This document shows positions 26,288-34,398 of a stretch of 64,000 nt of DNA, in pieces. Every line of letters starts with the position of its first letter. The stretch's first letter is position 1. The notes below the pieces were generated by a model that saw only the letters and a program-made list of their open reading frames with translations, had not been told where the DNA came from and ran no database searches. Made by a program: the position numbers and the translations under genes. This DNA is from Pseudomonas agarici (lineage in GTDB: Bacteria > Pseudomonadota > Gammaproteobacteria > Pseudomonadales > Pseudomonadaceae): contig NZ_FOAR01000022.1 in assembly GCF_900109755.1 (NCBI RefSeq), positions 1 through 64,000 on the forward strand, given 5' to 3'.

Positions 26288-26767
26288 TTAGGCCTTCAGT
26301 GCTGTTTCGATCGTCGCGATATCGATCTTGCCCATGCCCATCATGGCATCGAAGGCACGCTTGGCGGTCGCCGGGTCGGGATGGGTAACCGCCGCTGTCA
26401 GCATGCGAGGGGTGATCTGCCACGACAGGCCCCACTTGTCCTTGCACCAGCCGCAGGCGCTTTCCTGGCCGCCGTTGCCGACAATCGCGTTCCACAAACG
26501 GTCCGTTTCGGCCTGGTCGTCGGTGGCCACCTGGAACGAGAACGCTTCGGTATGCCTGAACGCCGGACCGCCGTTCAGTCCGAGACACGGGATACCCAGC
26601 ACCGTAAACTCGACGGTCAGGACATCGCCCTGTTTGCCGGCGGGATAGTCGCCAGGGGCACGGTGGACGGCTTTCACCGCGCTGTCCGGGAAGGTCCTGG
26701 CGTAGAACGTCGCGGCCTCCAGAGCGGTGCCGTCGTACCACAGACAAATAGTGTTTTTGCTGATCAT
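26288..26767 (-). CDS. VOC-superfamily protein (PhnB/3-demethylubiquinone-9-methyltransferase-like)
   Basis: The 159-residue protein begins MISKNTICLWYDGTALEAA and contains GDVLTVEFTVLGIPCLGLNG, FSFQVATDDQAETDRLWNAI and GWCKDKWGLSWQITP. These are features of the PhnB-like branch of glyoxalase/bleomycin-resistance proteins. Such proteins are usually metal-binding dimers with unknown substrates. I chose ATG 26767 with GGAG seven bases upstream; the longer frame to 26929 is not supported. It is upstream of chrA in the same direction, with an 80-base gap. Confidence 0.85.
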   Translation of the reverse strand: MISKNTICLWYDGTALEAATFYARTFPDSAVKAVHRAPGDYPAGKQGDVLTVEFTVLGIPCLGLNGGPAFRHTEAFSFQVATDDQAETDRLWNAIVGNGGQESACGWCKDKWGLSWQITPRMLTAAVTHPDPATAKRAFDAMMGMGKIDIATIETALKA

Positions 26768-26838
26768 CCGGGTTCTCCACGATAGGGGCTGACACCTGGA
26801 TTCTAGTCGAGGAGGGTTTTCCGCGTGGTTTCGCCACA

Positions 26839-26860
26839 GCCGCCCTGCCCGCAGGGCGGC
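26839..26860 (-). terminator. Hairpin after the transsulfuration operon
   Basis: GCCGCCCTGC and GCAGGGCGGC are perfect complements around a two-base loop, giving a strong GC stem 11 bases beyond the stop of the gamma-lyase gene. There is no T-run, so its efficiency as an intrinsic terminator is uncertain. It also separates the VOC gene from the upstream operon. Confidence 0.6.
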
Positions 26861-26870
26861 CTCCCAGGAC

Positions 26871-28049
26871 TTAGATTCGCGCCAGCGCCTGCGCCAGGTC
26901 CGCCCGCAGGTCTTGGACATCCTCGACACCCACCGACAGCCGGACCAGAGCGTCGCCGATACCGAGTTGCGCGCGCGTCGGTGCGGGAATGGTGGCGTGG
27001 GTCATGATCGCCGGGTGTTCGATCAAGCTTTCCACGCCACCCAGGCTCTCGGCCAGGGCGAAGATCCGCACGCTTTCGAGGAAGCGCCTGGCGCCAGCCA
27101 GGTCGCTCTTCAGGTCAACAGAAATCATCCCGCCGAAACCGTGCATCTGCCGGCGTGCCAGTTCGTGTTGCGGGTGCGACGCCAGGCCTGGGTAATAGAC
27201 ACGCGCCACCTGTGGCTGCTGTTCCAGCCAGGTCGCCAGTTCCAGGGCGTTGCTGCAATGGCGCTCCATGCGCAGCGACAGGGTCTTCACACCGCGTAGG
27301 GTGAGGAAGGCATCAAATGGCCCGGCAATAGCGCCCACCGAGTTCTGCAGAAATCCCAGGCGTTCGGCGAGTTCGGCATTTTGCCCGACCACCGCGATGC
27401 CGCCGATCACGTCCGAGTGGCCGTTCAAGTACTTGGTCGTCGAGTGCACCACGATATCAAAACCCAGTTCCAGCGGGCGCTGGATCCAGGGACTGGCAAA
27501 GGTATTGTCGGCGACGCAGATGATCCCCCTGTCGCGGCAGAGGCGGGCGACGGCGGCCAGGTCGGTGAGGCTCAGCAGGGGGTTGCTCGGCGTCTCCACC
27601 CAGACCATCCGCGTATCCTCGCGCAGCGCCGCTTCGAAGGCGCTCAGGTCCGTCAGGTCGACGAAGCTGAACCGATGGCCGGCGCTACGCTGGCGCACCT
27701 TGTCGAACAGCCGGAAAGTGCCGCCGTAGAGGTCGTTGCCGGAAACCACATGGGCACCGGCATCGAGCAATTCGAGCACGCTGGCAATCGCCGCCAGACC
27801 CGAGGCAAAGGCGAAGGCCTGGCTACCGCCTTCGAGATCCGCCACACAGCGTTCCAGGGCAAACCGCGTCGGGTTGTGGGAGCGTCCGTAGTCGAAACCC
27901 TTGTGTACGCCGGGGCTCTCTTGCAGATAAGTGGAGTTGGCATAGATCGGCGGCATCAGCGCCCCGGTGCTCGGGTCCGGCGACTGCCCGGCATGGATGA
28001 CCCGGGTAGCGAAGGCGGGGCGTGCGGTAGGTGTGTCGTATGGGCTCAT
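26871..28049 (-). CDS. Cystathionine gamma-lyase/gamma-synthase-type PLP enzyme
   Basis: The 392-residue Cys/Met-metabolism PLP enzyme has YGRSHNPTRFALERC near residue 53, the PLP region VSGNDLYGGTFRL, and the cofactor-binding lysine in VVHSTTKYLNGHSDVIGG near residue 205. It is encoded with cystathionine beta-synthase, overlapping by four bases (ATGA). This pairing suggests gamma-lyase activity in reverse transsulfuration (cystathionine to cysteine), although gamma-synthase cannot be excluded. The order and lengths match a gene pair I remember from P. aeruginosa. Confidence 0.88.
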   Translation of the reverse strand: MSPYDTPTARPAFATRVIHAGQSPDPSTGALMPPIYANSTYLQESPGVHKGFDYGRSHNPTRFALERCVADLEGGSQAFAFASGLAAIASVLELLDAGAHVVSGNDLYGGTFRLFDKVRQRSAGHRFSFVDLTDLSAFEAALREDTRMVWVETPSNPLLSLTDLAAVARLCRDRGIICVADNTFASPWIQRPLELGFDIVVHSTTKYLNGHSDVIGGIAVVGQNAELAERLGFLQNSVGAIAGPFDAFLTLRGVKTLSLRMERHCSNALELATWLEQQPQVARVYYPGLASHPQHELARRQMHGFGGMISVDLKSDLAGARRFLESVRIFALAESLGGVESLIEHPAIMTHATIPAPTRAQLGIGDALVRLSVGVEDVQDLRADLAQALARI

Positions 28050-29422
28050 GCCAGGGATCTCCGTAAGTGATTGAGCAGGTCGACGCGGGTAATCAGGCCA
28101 TGGAAGCCCGACGCGTCGGCAATGATTGCCACCAGCCCGCGATCCAGCTCCGCCTGCAGTTCGGCCAAGCTGGCGGCAGGCGCCAAGGTTCGCACGTTAT
28201 CGGTCATGACACTGGCCACGCTCAGGCGAAAGTGTGCCGCGTCGGCGTGCATGCCCAACAAGATATCGGATTCATCGATGACGCCTGCCAACCGCTGCCC
28301 GTCCACCAATACCGGCAGTTGCGAGACATCCGCCAGGCGCATGCGCTGGAAGGCGGTGAGTAAGGTGTCGTCCGGTCCCACGCTGATCACCCGGCCATCC
28401 TCGAAGCGCCGGGCGATCAGGTCGCGCAGGTCGCCGTAGCGCTTGTACTGCAGCAGGCCCTGGTCGTTCATCCACTGGTCGTTGTAGACCTTGGACAGGT
28501 AACGGGTGCCGGTGTCGCAGACAAAGGTCACGACGCGCTTGGGTTCGCTCTGCTCGCGGCAGTAGCGTAGCGCCGCAGCCAACAGGGTGCCAGTGGACGA
28601 GCCGCCGAGGATACCTTCGGCGCGTAGCAACTGGCGGGCATGGTCGAAACTTTCCTCGTCGCTGATCGAGTAGGCGTGGCGCACGCTGGACAGGTCGGCA
28701 ATCGAGGGAATGAAGTCTTCACCAATGCCCTCAACTGCCCAAGAGCCTGCGGTACCGACGATGCCGCTGCGACTGTATTCGGCGACCACCGAACCGAGCG
28801 GGTCGGCCAGCACCATGGCCAGGTTCGGTTGCACGCGCCGGAAGAAACGGGTCAAGCCGGTCAGGGTGCCGGCCGAGCCGACACCGACGACGATGGCGTC
28901 GACATCATGCTGGGTCTGCGCCCAGATTTCCGGTGCGGTACTGGTTTCGTGGGCCAGTGGGTTGGCCGGGTTGTTGAACTGGTCGGCGAAGAACGCGTCG
29001 GGAATCTCCTCGGCCAGACGGGCGGCGACATCCTGATAGTACTCGGGATGGCCCTTGCCGACATCAGAGCGGGTGATGTGCACTTCGGCGCCCATGGCCT
29101 TCAGATGCAAGACCTTCTCGGTGGACATCTTGTCCGGAACCACCAGTACCACTCGGTAGCCCTTGGCCCGCCCCACTAGCGCGAGGCCCAGGCCAGTGTT
29201 GCCCGCCGTGGCTTCGACAATGGTCGCGCCAGGGCGCAGGCGGCCATCGCGCTCCGCGGCATCGATCATCGCCAGACCGATACGATCTTTGATCGAACCG
29301 CCGGGATTCTGGGATTCGAGCTTGAGGAACAACGTGCACGGGCCGGTATCGAAACGGCTTACGCGCACCAGCGGCGTATTGCCGATCAGTTCGAGAACGG
29401 CAGGGCGGGAGTTGTTCGGCAT
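28046..29422 (-). CDS. Cystathionine beta-synthase
   Basis: The 458-residue protein has an N-terminal PLP fold with the Schiff-base lysine in PGGSIKDRIGLAMID near residue 43, EATAGNTGLGLALVGRAKG near 70 and the phosphate loop VGVGSAGTLTGLTRFF near 178. A C-terminal pair of CBS regulatory modules spans about residues 340-455. It condenses serine with homocysteine to cystathionine. GAGG precedes the ATG. It is first in a two-gene operon with the gamma-lyase and divergent from the alcohol dehydrogenase gene. Confidence 0.92.
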   Translation of the reverse strand: MPNNSRPAVLELIGNTPLVRVSRFDTGPCTLFLKLESQNPGGSIKDRIGLAMIDAAERDGRLRPGATIVEATAGNTGLGLALVGRAKGYRVVLVVPDKMSTEKVLHLKAMGAEVHITRSDVGKGHPEYYQDVAARLAEEIPDAFFADQFNNPANPLAHETSTAPEIWAQTQHDVDAIVVGVGSAGTLTGLTRFFRRVQPNLAMVLADPLGSVVAEYSRSGIVGTAGSWAVEGIGEDFIPSIADLSSVRHAYSISDEESFDHARQLLRAEGILGGSSTGTLLAAALRYCREQSEPKRVVTFVCDTGTRYLSKVYNDQWMNDQGLLQYKRYGDLRDLIARRFEDGRVISVGPDDTLLTAFQRMRLADVSQLPVLVDGQRLAGVIDESDILLGMHADAAHFRLSVASVMTDNVRTLAPAASLAELQAELDRGLVAIIADASGFHGLITRVDLLNHLRRSLA

Positions 29423-29647
29423 GTCTTCACCTCGTTTCAGGGGGAGTGCGTACTGAATGGACAGCGGGCGTGGACTGGTGGTTGCACACGCGCTGTTGCT
29501 TGGAGCATAGCGCCTGTTTTCATGATCCGGTCATCGAGACCGCCGGTCCGATCGGTCATAGCCTTTGCGTCCGGCACATTCATCTGAACGATTCAGTGTC
29601 TATGCTGGTCAACTCCTGTTTAGCCGCAGAATCAAGAGGTGATCGCG

Positions 29648-30715
29648 ATGGTCAAGACTTACAGCTATGCCGCTCAAGACCCGAAAGATTCGCTCAAGCC
29701 ATTCACCTTCGAACGTCGCTCGCCAGGCGCCGATGATGTGCAGATCGATATCCTCTATTGCGGTGTTTGCCATTCTGACCTGCACACGGTGCGCAATGAG
29801 TGGAACAACACCCTGTATCCCTCGGTACCGGGGCATGAGATCGTCGGTCGGGTGACTGCCGTGGGGGCCAATGTACGCAGGTTCAAGGTCGGTGAGCTGG
29901 CGGGCGTCGGTTGCATGGTCGACAGTTGCCAGCACTGTGCCTCCTGCGCGGAAGGTGAAGAGCAATACTGCGAGAACGGCTTTACCGGGACCTACAACGG
30001 TCCGCTGTTCGGTGGCGAAAATACCTTTGGCGGCTACTCGGACACCATTGTGGTGAAGGAAAAGTTCGTCCTGCGCATCTCTCACGCCGACGCCGATTTG
30101 GCTGCCGTCGCGCCATTGCTGTGTGCCGGGATCACCACCTATTCGCCATTGCACCACTGGAAAGTCGGTCCCGGAAAGAGGGTCGGGATAGTGGGCTTGG
30201 GTGGGCTGGGCCATATGGCGGTGAAAATCGCCCATGCCATGGGCGCATATGTGGTGCTGTTCACCACCTCGTCGAACAAGCGCGAGGACGGCCTGCGCCT
30301 GGGGGCCGATGAGGTGGTAGTGTCGAAGAACCCGGAGGAGATGGCCAAGGTTGCCAACTCCCTGGACTTCATCCTCAACACCGTGGCCGCGCCGCACAAC
30401 CTGGATGCTTTTCTCGCGCTGCTCAAGCGCGATGGCACCATGACCCTGCTCGGTGCTCCGGACAACCCGCATCCGTCACCGACGGTATTCAACCTGATCT
30501 TCAAGCGCCGTAGCCTGGCCGGTTCGCTGATCGGTGGGGTCCGCGAAACCCAGGAGATGCTGGATTTCTGCGCCAGGCATGGCATTGTCTCGGATATCGA
30601 GATGATTGCTATCCAGGACATCAACCAAGCCTACGAGCGCATGCTCAAAGGCGATGTGAAATATCGCTTCGTGATCGATATGAACAGCCTCAAGCAGGAA
30701 GTCGCGGCAGCTTGA
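29648..30715 (+). CDS. Zinc-dependent NAD(P) alcohol dehydrogenase (cinnamyl-alcohol-dehydrogenase-like)
   Basis: The 355-residue medium-chain dehydrogenase has catalytic zinc ligands in CGVCHSDLHTV near residue 38 and PGHEIVG near 61. Four structural zinc cysteines lie in CQHCASCAEGEEQYC, and the cofactor loop is GIVGLGGLGHMAVK near 180. The pattern fits the YahK/Ahr-like aldehyde reductases. I set the start at ATG 29648, nine bases after AGAGG; a GTG at 29639 overlaps that site. It stands alone, with a strong terminator after it. Confidence 0.9.
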   Translation: MVKTYSYAAQDPKDSLKPFTFERRSPGADDVQIDILYCGVCHSDLHTVRNEWNNTLYPSVPGHEIVGRVTAVGANVRRFKVGELAGVGCMVDSCQHCASCAEGEEQYCENGFTGTYNGPLFGGENTFGGYSDTIVVKEKFVLRISHADADLAAVAPLLCAGITTYSPLHHWKVGPGKRVGIVGLGGLGHMAVKIAHAMGAYVVLFTTSSNKREDGLRLGADEVVVSKNPEEMAKVANSLDFILNTVAAPHNLDAFLALLKRDGTMTLLGAPDNPHPSPTVFNLIFKRRSLAGSLIGGVRETQEMLDFCARHGIVSDIEMIAIQDINQAYERMLKGDVKYRFVIDMNSLKQEVAAA

Positions 30716-30726
30716 TCGCACCCCTG

Positions 30727-30762
30727 CCGATAAGGCCCGGACGCTCAGCCGGGCCTTATCGG
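30727..30762. terminator. Bidirectional terminator between convergent genes
   Basis: CCGATAAGGCCCGG and CCGGGCCTTATCGG form a 14-base perfect stem with an eight-base loop. It lies 11 bases after the alcohol dehydrogenase stop and 10 bases before the end of the convergent transporter gene. It can serve both transcripts. Confidence 0.8.
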
Positions 30763-30772
30763 GATCGTGGGG

Positions 30773-31780
30773 TCAGGGGTCGACCTGACCCATCAACTCG
30801 CTGACCGACTCGGGGCGCCGGGCATAACGTTGTGCCAGCACCGCACAGACCATCAACTGGATCTGATGAAACAGCATCAACGGCAGGATCAGCACGCCGA
30901 CGGTGCTGCCGGCGAACAACACCTGAGCCATCGGTACGCCGGTCGCCAGGCTTTTCTTCGAGCCGCAGAAGACGATGGTGATGCGGTCCTCCTGGTCGAA
31001 GCCGAACGCCTTGCCCAGCAGGGTGGATGCCAGTAGCACCAGCGCCAATAGCACGCTACAGATTACCACCAGGCCGGCAAGGTCTCGGAGCGGGATCTGA
31101 TGCCAGATACCTTCGTTCACCGCGTCGCTGAAGGCACTGTAGATCACCAGCAGGATCGAGCCCTGGTCAACGAATTTCAGCCAGCTTTTGTTGCGTCCCA
31201 CCCAGGCGCCGATCCAGCGCCGGGCGATCTGCCCGGCAATGAACGGCAGCAGCAACTGCACGCTGATTTTCAGGATGGCATCGAGGATCGAACCGCCGTC
31301 GCCATGGACCTTCAGCAGCAGGGTCACCAGCAATGGCGTAAGGAAGATGCCGAATAGGCTGGACGCCGCCGCACTGCAGATTGCCGCCGGTACGTTACCG
31401 CGGGCCAGGGAAGTAAAGGCAATCGCCGATTGCACTGTGGCCGGCAGAGCGCAGAGATAGAGCATGCCCATGTACAGCTGGTCGCCGATCAGCGGCGATA
31501 GCAGCGGCTTGAGCGCCAGGCCCAGCAGTGGGAACAGGACAAAGGTCAGACCGAATACCAGCAGATGCAGGCGCCAATGACCGGCACCGGCGATGATCGA
31601 TTCGCGTGACAGCTTGGCGCCGTGCAGAAAGAACAGCAGGGCAATGGCGATATTGGTCAACCAGCCGAAGCCGACGGCGACCTGGCCGCTGGCGGGCAGG
31701 AGGCTGGCCAGAAGCACCACGCTGATCAGGGTCAGGGTGAAATTGTCGGGCAAAAAGCGAGGGCGGGTCATCGATGGCAT
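30773..31780 (-). CDS. Bile-acid:sodium symporter-family protein (SBF-like)
   Basis: The 335-residue membrane protein has about nine to ten hydrophobic helices. Its features fit the SBF-like/YfeH branch: TNIAIALLFFLHGAKLS near the first third, ALPATVQSAIAFTSLARGNV, and FCGSKKSLATGVPMAQVLF near residue 285. The transported solute is unknown. Two start codons (31780 and 31771) are possible. It is convergent with the alcohol dehydrogenase gene. Confidence 0.88.
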   Translation of the reverse strand: MPSMTRPRFLPDNFTLTLISVVLLASLLPASGQVAVGFGWLTNIAIALLFFLHGAKLSRESIIAGAGHWRLHLLVFGLTFVLFPLLGLALKPLLSPLIGDQLYMGMLYLCALPATVQSAIAFTSLARGNVPAAICSAAASSLFGIFLTPLLVTLLLKVHGDGGSILDAILKISVQLLLPFIAGQIARRWIGAWVGRNKSWLKFVDQGSILLVIYSAFSDAVNEGIWHQIPLRDLAGLVVICSVLLALVLLASTLLGKAFGFDQEDRITIVFCGSKKSLATGVPMAQVLFAGSTVGVLILPLMLFHQIQLMVCAVLAQRYARRPESVSELMGQVDP

Positions 31781-31980
31781 TATCCGGGTGCAAAAAAGTT
31801 ACAGGGACTTTAACCGGTCTGATGGTTGCCGGCTAACGCCAATAAGCCTGTGGATATCGCCTAAAGGACATAGTGGCAATGCATCACGGCTTTCGCCGCC
31901 GAGCCAGAGCGTGCTGGCATCGGCGCAATGCAAGATCCGCATGCAGGTGAGTCGCGCTGCGGCAGGGCAGTGACCGTGAC

Positions 31981-32949
31981 TCAGGGACAGGGTGGCTGTT
32001 CTCGGCGAAATTGTCGCCCCAGCTCCTGGGCCAATTCGATGAAGTTTTGCCGAGTCGGCTCCTGGTCCTCGGTGCGCGCAATCAGGGTGATGGGGGCCAC
32101 CAGCGGTGGGCTCGCCTCGCCGATCCGACAGTAGACGACGCTGTGGCGATGAAAGCTGCGCATCGAAGCCGGTACCACCGAGATCCCGGCACCGGCGGCC
32201 ACCAAGTTGATGTTGGTCAGCATCCGTTCGATTTCGAAGGCTATTTTCGGGGTGAAACCGGCGTGTTCACAGGCTTCCAACAAATTGGCGTACATACCGG
32301 GCGCGCCATGGCGGCGCACCAGGATAAATGACTCGTCGGCCAGGTCGCCAAGGGCAATCACCGGCATGGCATCGATCGCTTCCGGGCTCAGGCCGTTGAC
32401 TAATATGTCCGCCGGTAACAGGCGATGGCCCACCGGCAGCACCAGCAGCATCTCCTCGTCGAGCAGCCGGTACAGGGTCACGCCTCGGGGCTGGCTGACC
32501 GGTGCCCGCAGAATGCCCAGGTCCATGCGCCCGAAACTCACTTCATCGGTCAGTTCCCCGGCGTTGCCCTCGCTGAGCAACAGCTCGACGTTGGGATAGA
32601 GCCCGCGATAGGCGCGGATCATGCCGGGAATCAATGGGTGGGCGGCCGTCGAACTGGTGAAACCGATCGACAGCTTGCCCTCCAGGCCCTGCGCCGCCCG
32701 TGCCGCCCGTTTCGAACCCTCCTCGATCCGATTGAGAATGGCCCTGGCCTCTTGCAGGAACACCTGACCACCGGTGGTCAGATCGACACCCTTGGGATGG
32801 CGCTTGAACAACTCGAAGCCCAATTCTTTTTCCAGCAGGCGGATCTGGTTGCTCAGGGGCGGTTGCTGCATGTTCAGGCGCGCGGCGGCCCGAGTGAAAT
32901 GCAGTTCTTCGGCGACCATCAGGAAATAACGCAGGTGTCGGAGTTCCAT
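31981..32949 (-). CDS. LysR-family transcriptional regulator
   Basis: The 322-residue regulator begins with the standard LysR HTH (MELRHLRYFLMVAEELHFT, AARLNMQQPPLSNQIRLLE). An effector-binding domain starts near residue 90 (GKLSIGFTSSTAAHPLIPG). It belongs to the BenM/CatR-like group by this pattern. I chose ATG 32949 because it gives the canonical N-terminus; 32976 is possible. It is divergent from the dicarboxylate symporter gene, 126 bases away, and may regulate it. Confidence 0.88.
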   Translation of the reverse strand: MELRHLRYFLMVAEELHFTRAAARLNMQQPPLSNQIRLLEKELGFELFKRHPKGVDLTTGGQVFLQEARAILNRIEEGSKRAARAAQGLEGKLSIGFTSSTAAHPLIPGMIRAYRGLYPNVELLLSEGNAGELTDEVSFGRMDLGILRAPVSQPRGVTLYRLLDEEMLLVLPVGHRLLPADILVNGLSPEAIDAMPVIALGDLADESFILVRRHGAPGMYANLLEACEHAGFTPKIAFEIERMLTNINLVAAGAGISVVPASMRSFHRHSVVYCRIGEASPPLVAPITLIARTEDQEPTRQNFIELAQELGRQFRREQPPCP

Positions 32950-33075
32950 GGGGCTTCTTTTATTGTGGGTGGCCATGATTGCCAGCGCCTTCGGACGGTC
33001 TCGATTGTACCGTCAGCCCACGCTGCGCGGCCATGTAAGAAATCAGGCGTGAGTGTGAGCCAAGATGCCAGTACC

Positions 33076-34398
33076 ATGGGCGAGGGTCGACAAGCGACGG
33101 TGCAGCGGATGAGGTTGGGGTTCTTCAAGCGAGGGGTGGTACAGATTCTGATCGCGGTCGCCTGTGGCATCGTCCTCGGACGCTGGCATCCGGCGCTGGC
33201 GGTGGAAATGAAACCCCTCAGTGACGGTTTTGTCCGATTGATCGGCATGCCCATCAGCCTGCTGGTGTTCGCGTTGGTGGTCTCGGGTATCGCCGGCATG
33301 CGCAGTCAGACGCAGGCAGCCAAGATCGGCGGCAAGGCCTTGCTGTATTTCGCGCTGATGACGTTATTGTCGTTGTTGGTGGGCGTTGTGGCGGCCCTGC
33401 TGCTGCATCCCGGCAACGATCTGGAGCCGGGTTTTGCTCTGGAGGAACTGTCGAGCTTGACGTCGTCGAGCGAGTATTTTTTCGCCCAATGGCAACAGTG
33501 GCAGTTCTCCGAGGCCATGCTGGAGACGATCCCGAGCAGTTTTTTCGGCGCATTCGTCGAGGGTGATATCCAACAGGTGCTGTTGCTCGCCCTGCTGTTC
33601 GGCGTCGCCCTGGCCTGGAGCGGCGAGCGCGGCGCGCCGATACGGCAGATGATCGAGCTGTTGCTTGAGTTGTTGTTCAGTTTGATGAACCTTGTGCTCA
33701 AGCTGGCGCCCCTGGCGGCGTTCGGAGCCATCGCCTTCACCATCGGCAAGTACGGGATTGGCTCGATGGTACCGTTGCTCAAATTCGTCGCAACCCTGTA
33801 CCTGGCCAGCGCGGCCTTTATCCTGCTGGTCCTGGCGCTGGTCAGCCAGCTCGCGGGCGTCAGTCTGTGGCGTCTGCTGCTGTATGTGAAGGACGAACTG
33901 GCACTGGTGCTGTTCACCACTTCCTCGATTGCCGCGCTGCCGGGCCTGATCGCCAGGATGGAGCGCTTGGGGTGTTCGCCCGCAGTGGTGCGGCTGGTGT
34001 TGCCGGCGGGGTATTCGTTCAACCTCAACGGCACCAACCTGTACCTGGCGGTGGCGGTGATTTTTCTCGCCCAGGTCCAGGAGATACCGCTGAGCCTCGG
34101 GCAATTGGTGATGCTGGTACTGGTGGCCTCATTGACGTCTAAGGGGGCCACTGGTGTGACTGGCTCGGCCTTTGTCGCCCTGGCCGCGACCCTCAGTGCG
34201 CTACCGTTCATGCCCACCGAAGGGATGGTTTTGCTGTTGGGCGTCGAGCGGTTGATGAAGTGCCGCTCGCTGACCAATGCCATCGGTAACTGCGTGGCTT
34301 GCGTGGCCATTGCCCGCTGGGATAACGCCCTCGACCGCGAGGTCATGCGGCGTGAACTCAAGGCGCCGTTTTCAGCAGGGCCAATAGCGCCTGACTGA
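33076..34398 (+). CDS. Dicarboxylate/amino acid:cation symporter (SDF family)
   Basis: The 440-residue membrane protein has about eight transmembrane helices and the conserved re-entrant regions of the glutamate/dicarboxylate transporters: LFTTSSIAALPGLIARME near residue 278 (the serine-rich loop), PAGYSFNLNGTNLYLAVAV near 310 and SKGATGVTGSAFVALAATL near 355. It co-transports C4-dicarboxylates or acidic amino acids with cations. The start is uncertain (ATG 33076 or 33109; both have weak ribosome-binding sites). Its 3' end overlaps the end of the convergent glycosyltransferase gene by 41 bases. Confidence 0.9.
   Translation: MGEGRQATVQRMRLGFFKRGVVQILIAVACGIVLGRWHPALAVEMKPLSDGFVRLIGMPISLLVFALVVSGIAGMRSQTQAAKIGGKALLYFALMTLLSLLVGVVAALLLHPGNDLEPGFALEELSSLTSSSEYFFAQWQQWQFSEAMLETIPSSFFGAFVEGDIQQVLLLALLFGVALAWSGERGAPIRQMIELLLELLFSLMNLVLKLAPLAAFGAIAFTIGKYGIGSMVPLLKFVATLYLASAAFILLVLALVSQLAGVSLWRLLLYVKDELALVLFTTSSIAALPGLIARMERLGCSPAVVRLVLPAGYSFNLNGTNLYLAVAVIFLAQVQEIPLSLGQLVMLVLVASLTSKGATGVTGSAFVALAATLSALPFMPTEGMVLLLGVERLMKCRSLTNAIGNCVACVAIARWDNALDREVMRRELKAPFSAGPIAPD

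Noticed and set aside
32425..33075. Upstream extension of the dicarboxylate symporter frame
   Set aside because: It lies antisense to the LysR gene, and the extra roughly 215 residues have no symporter similarity.
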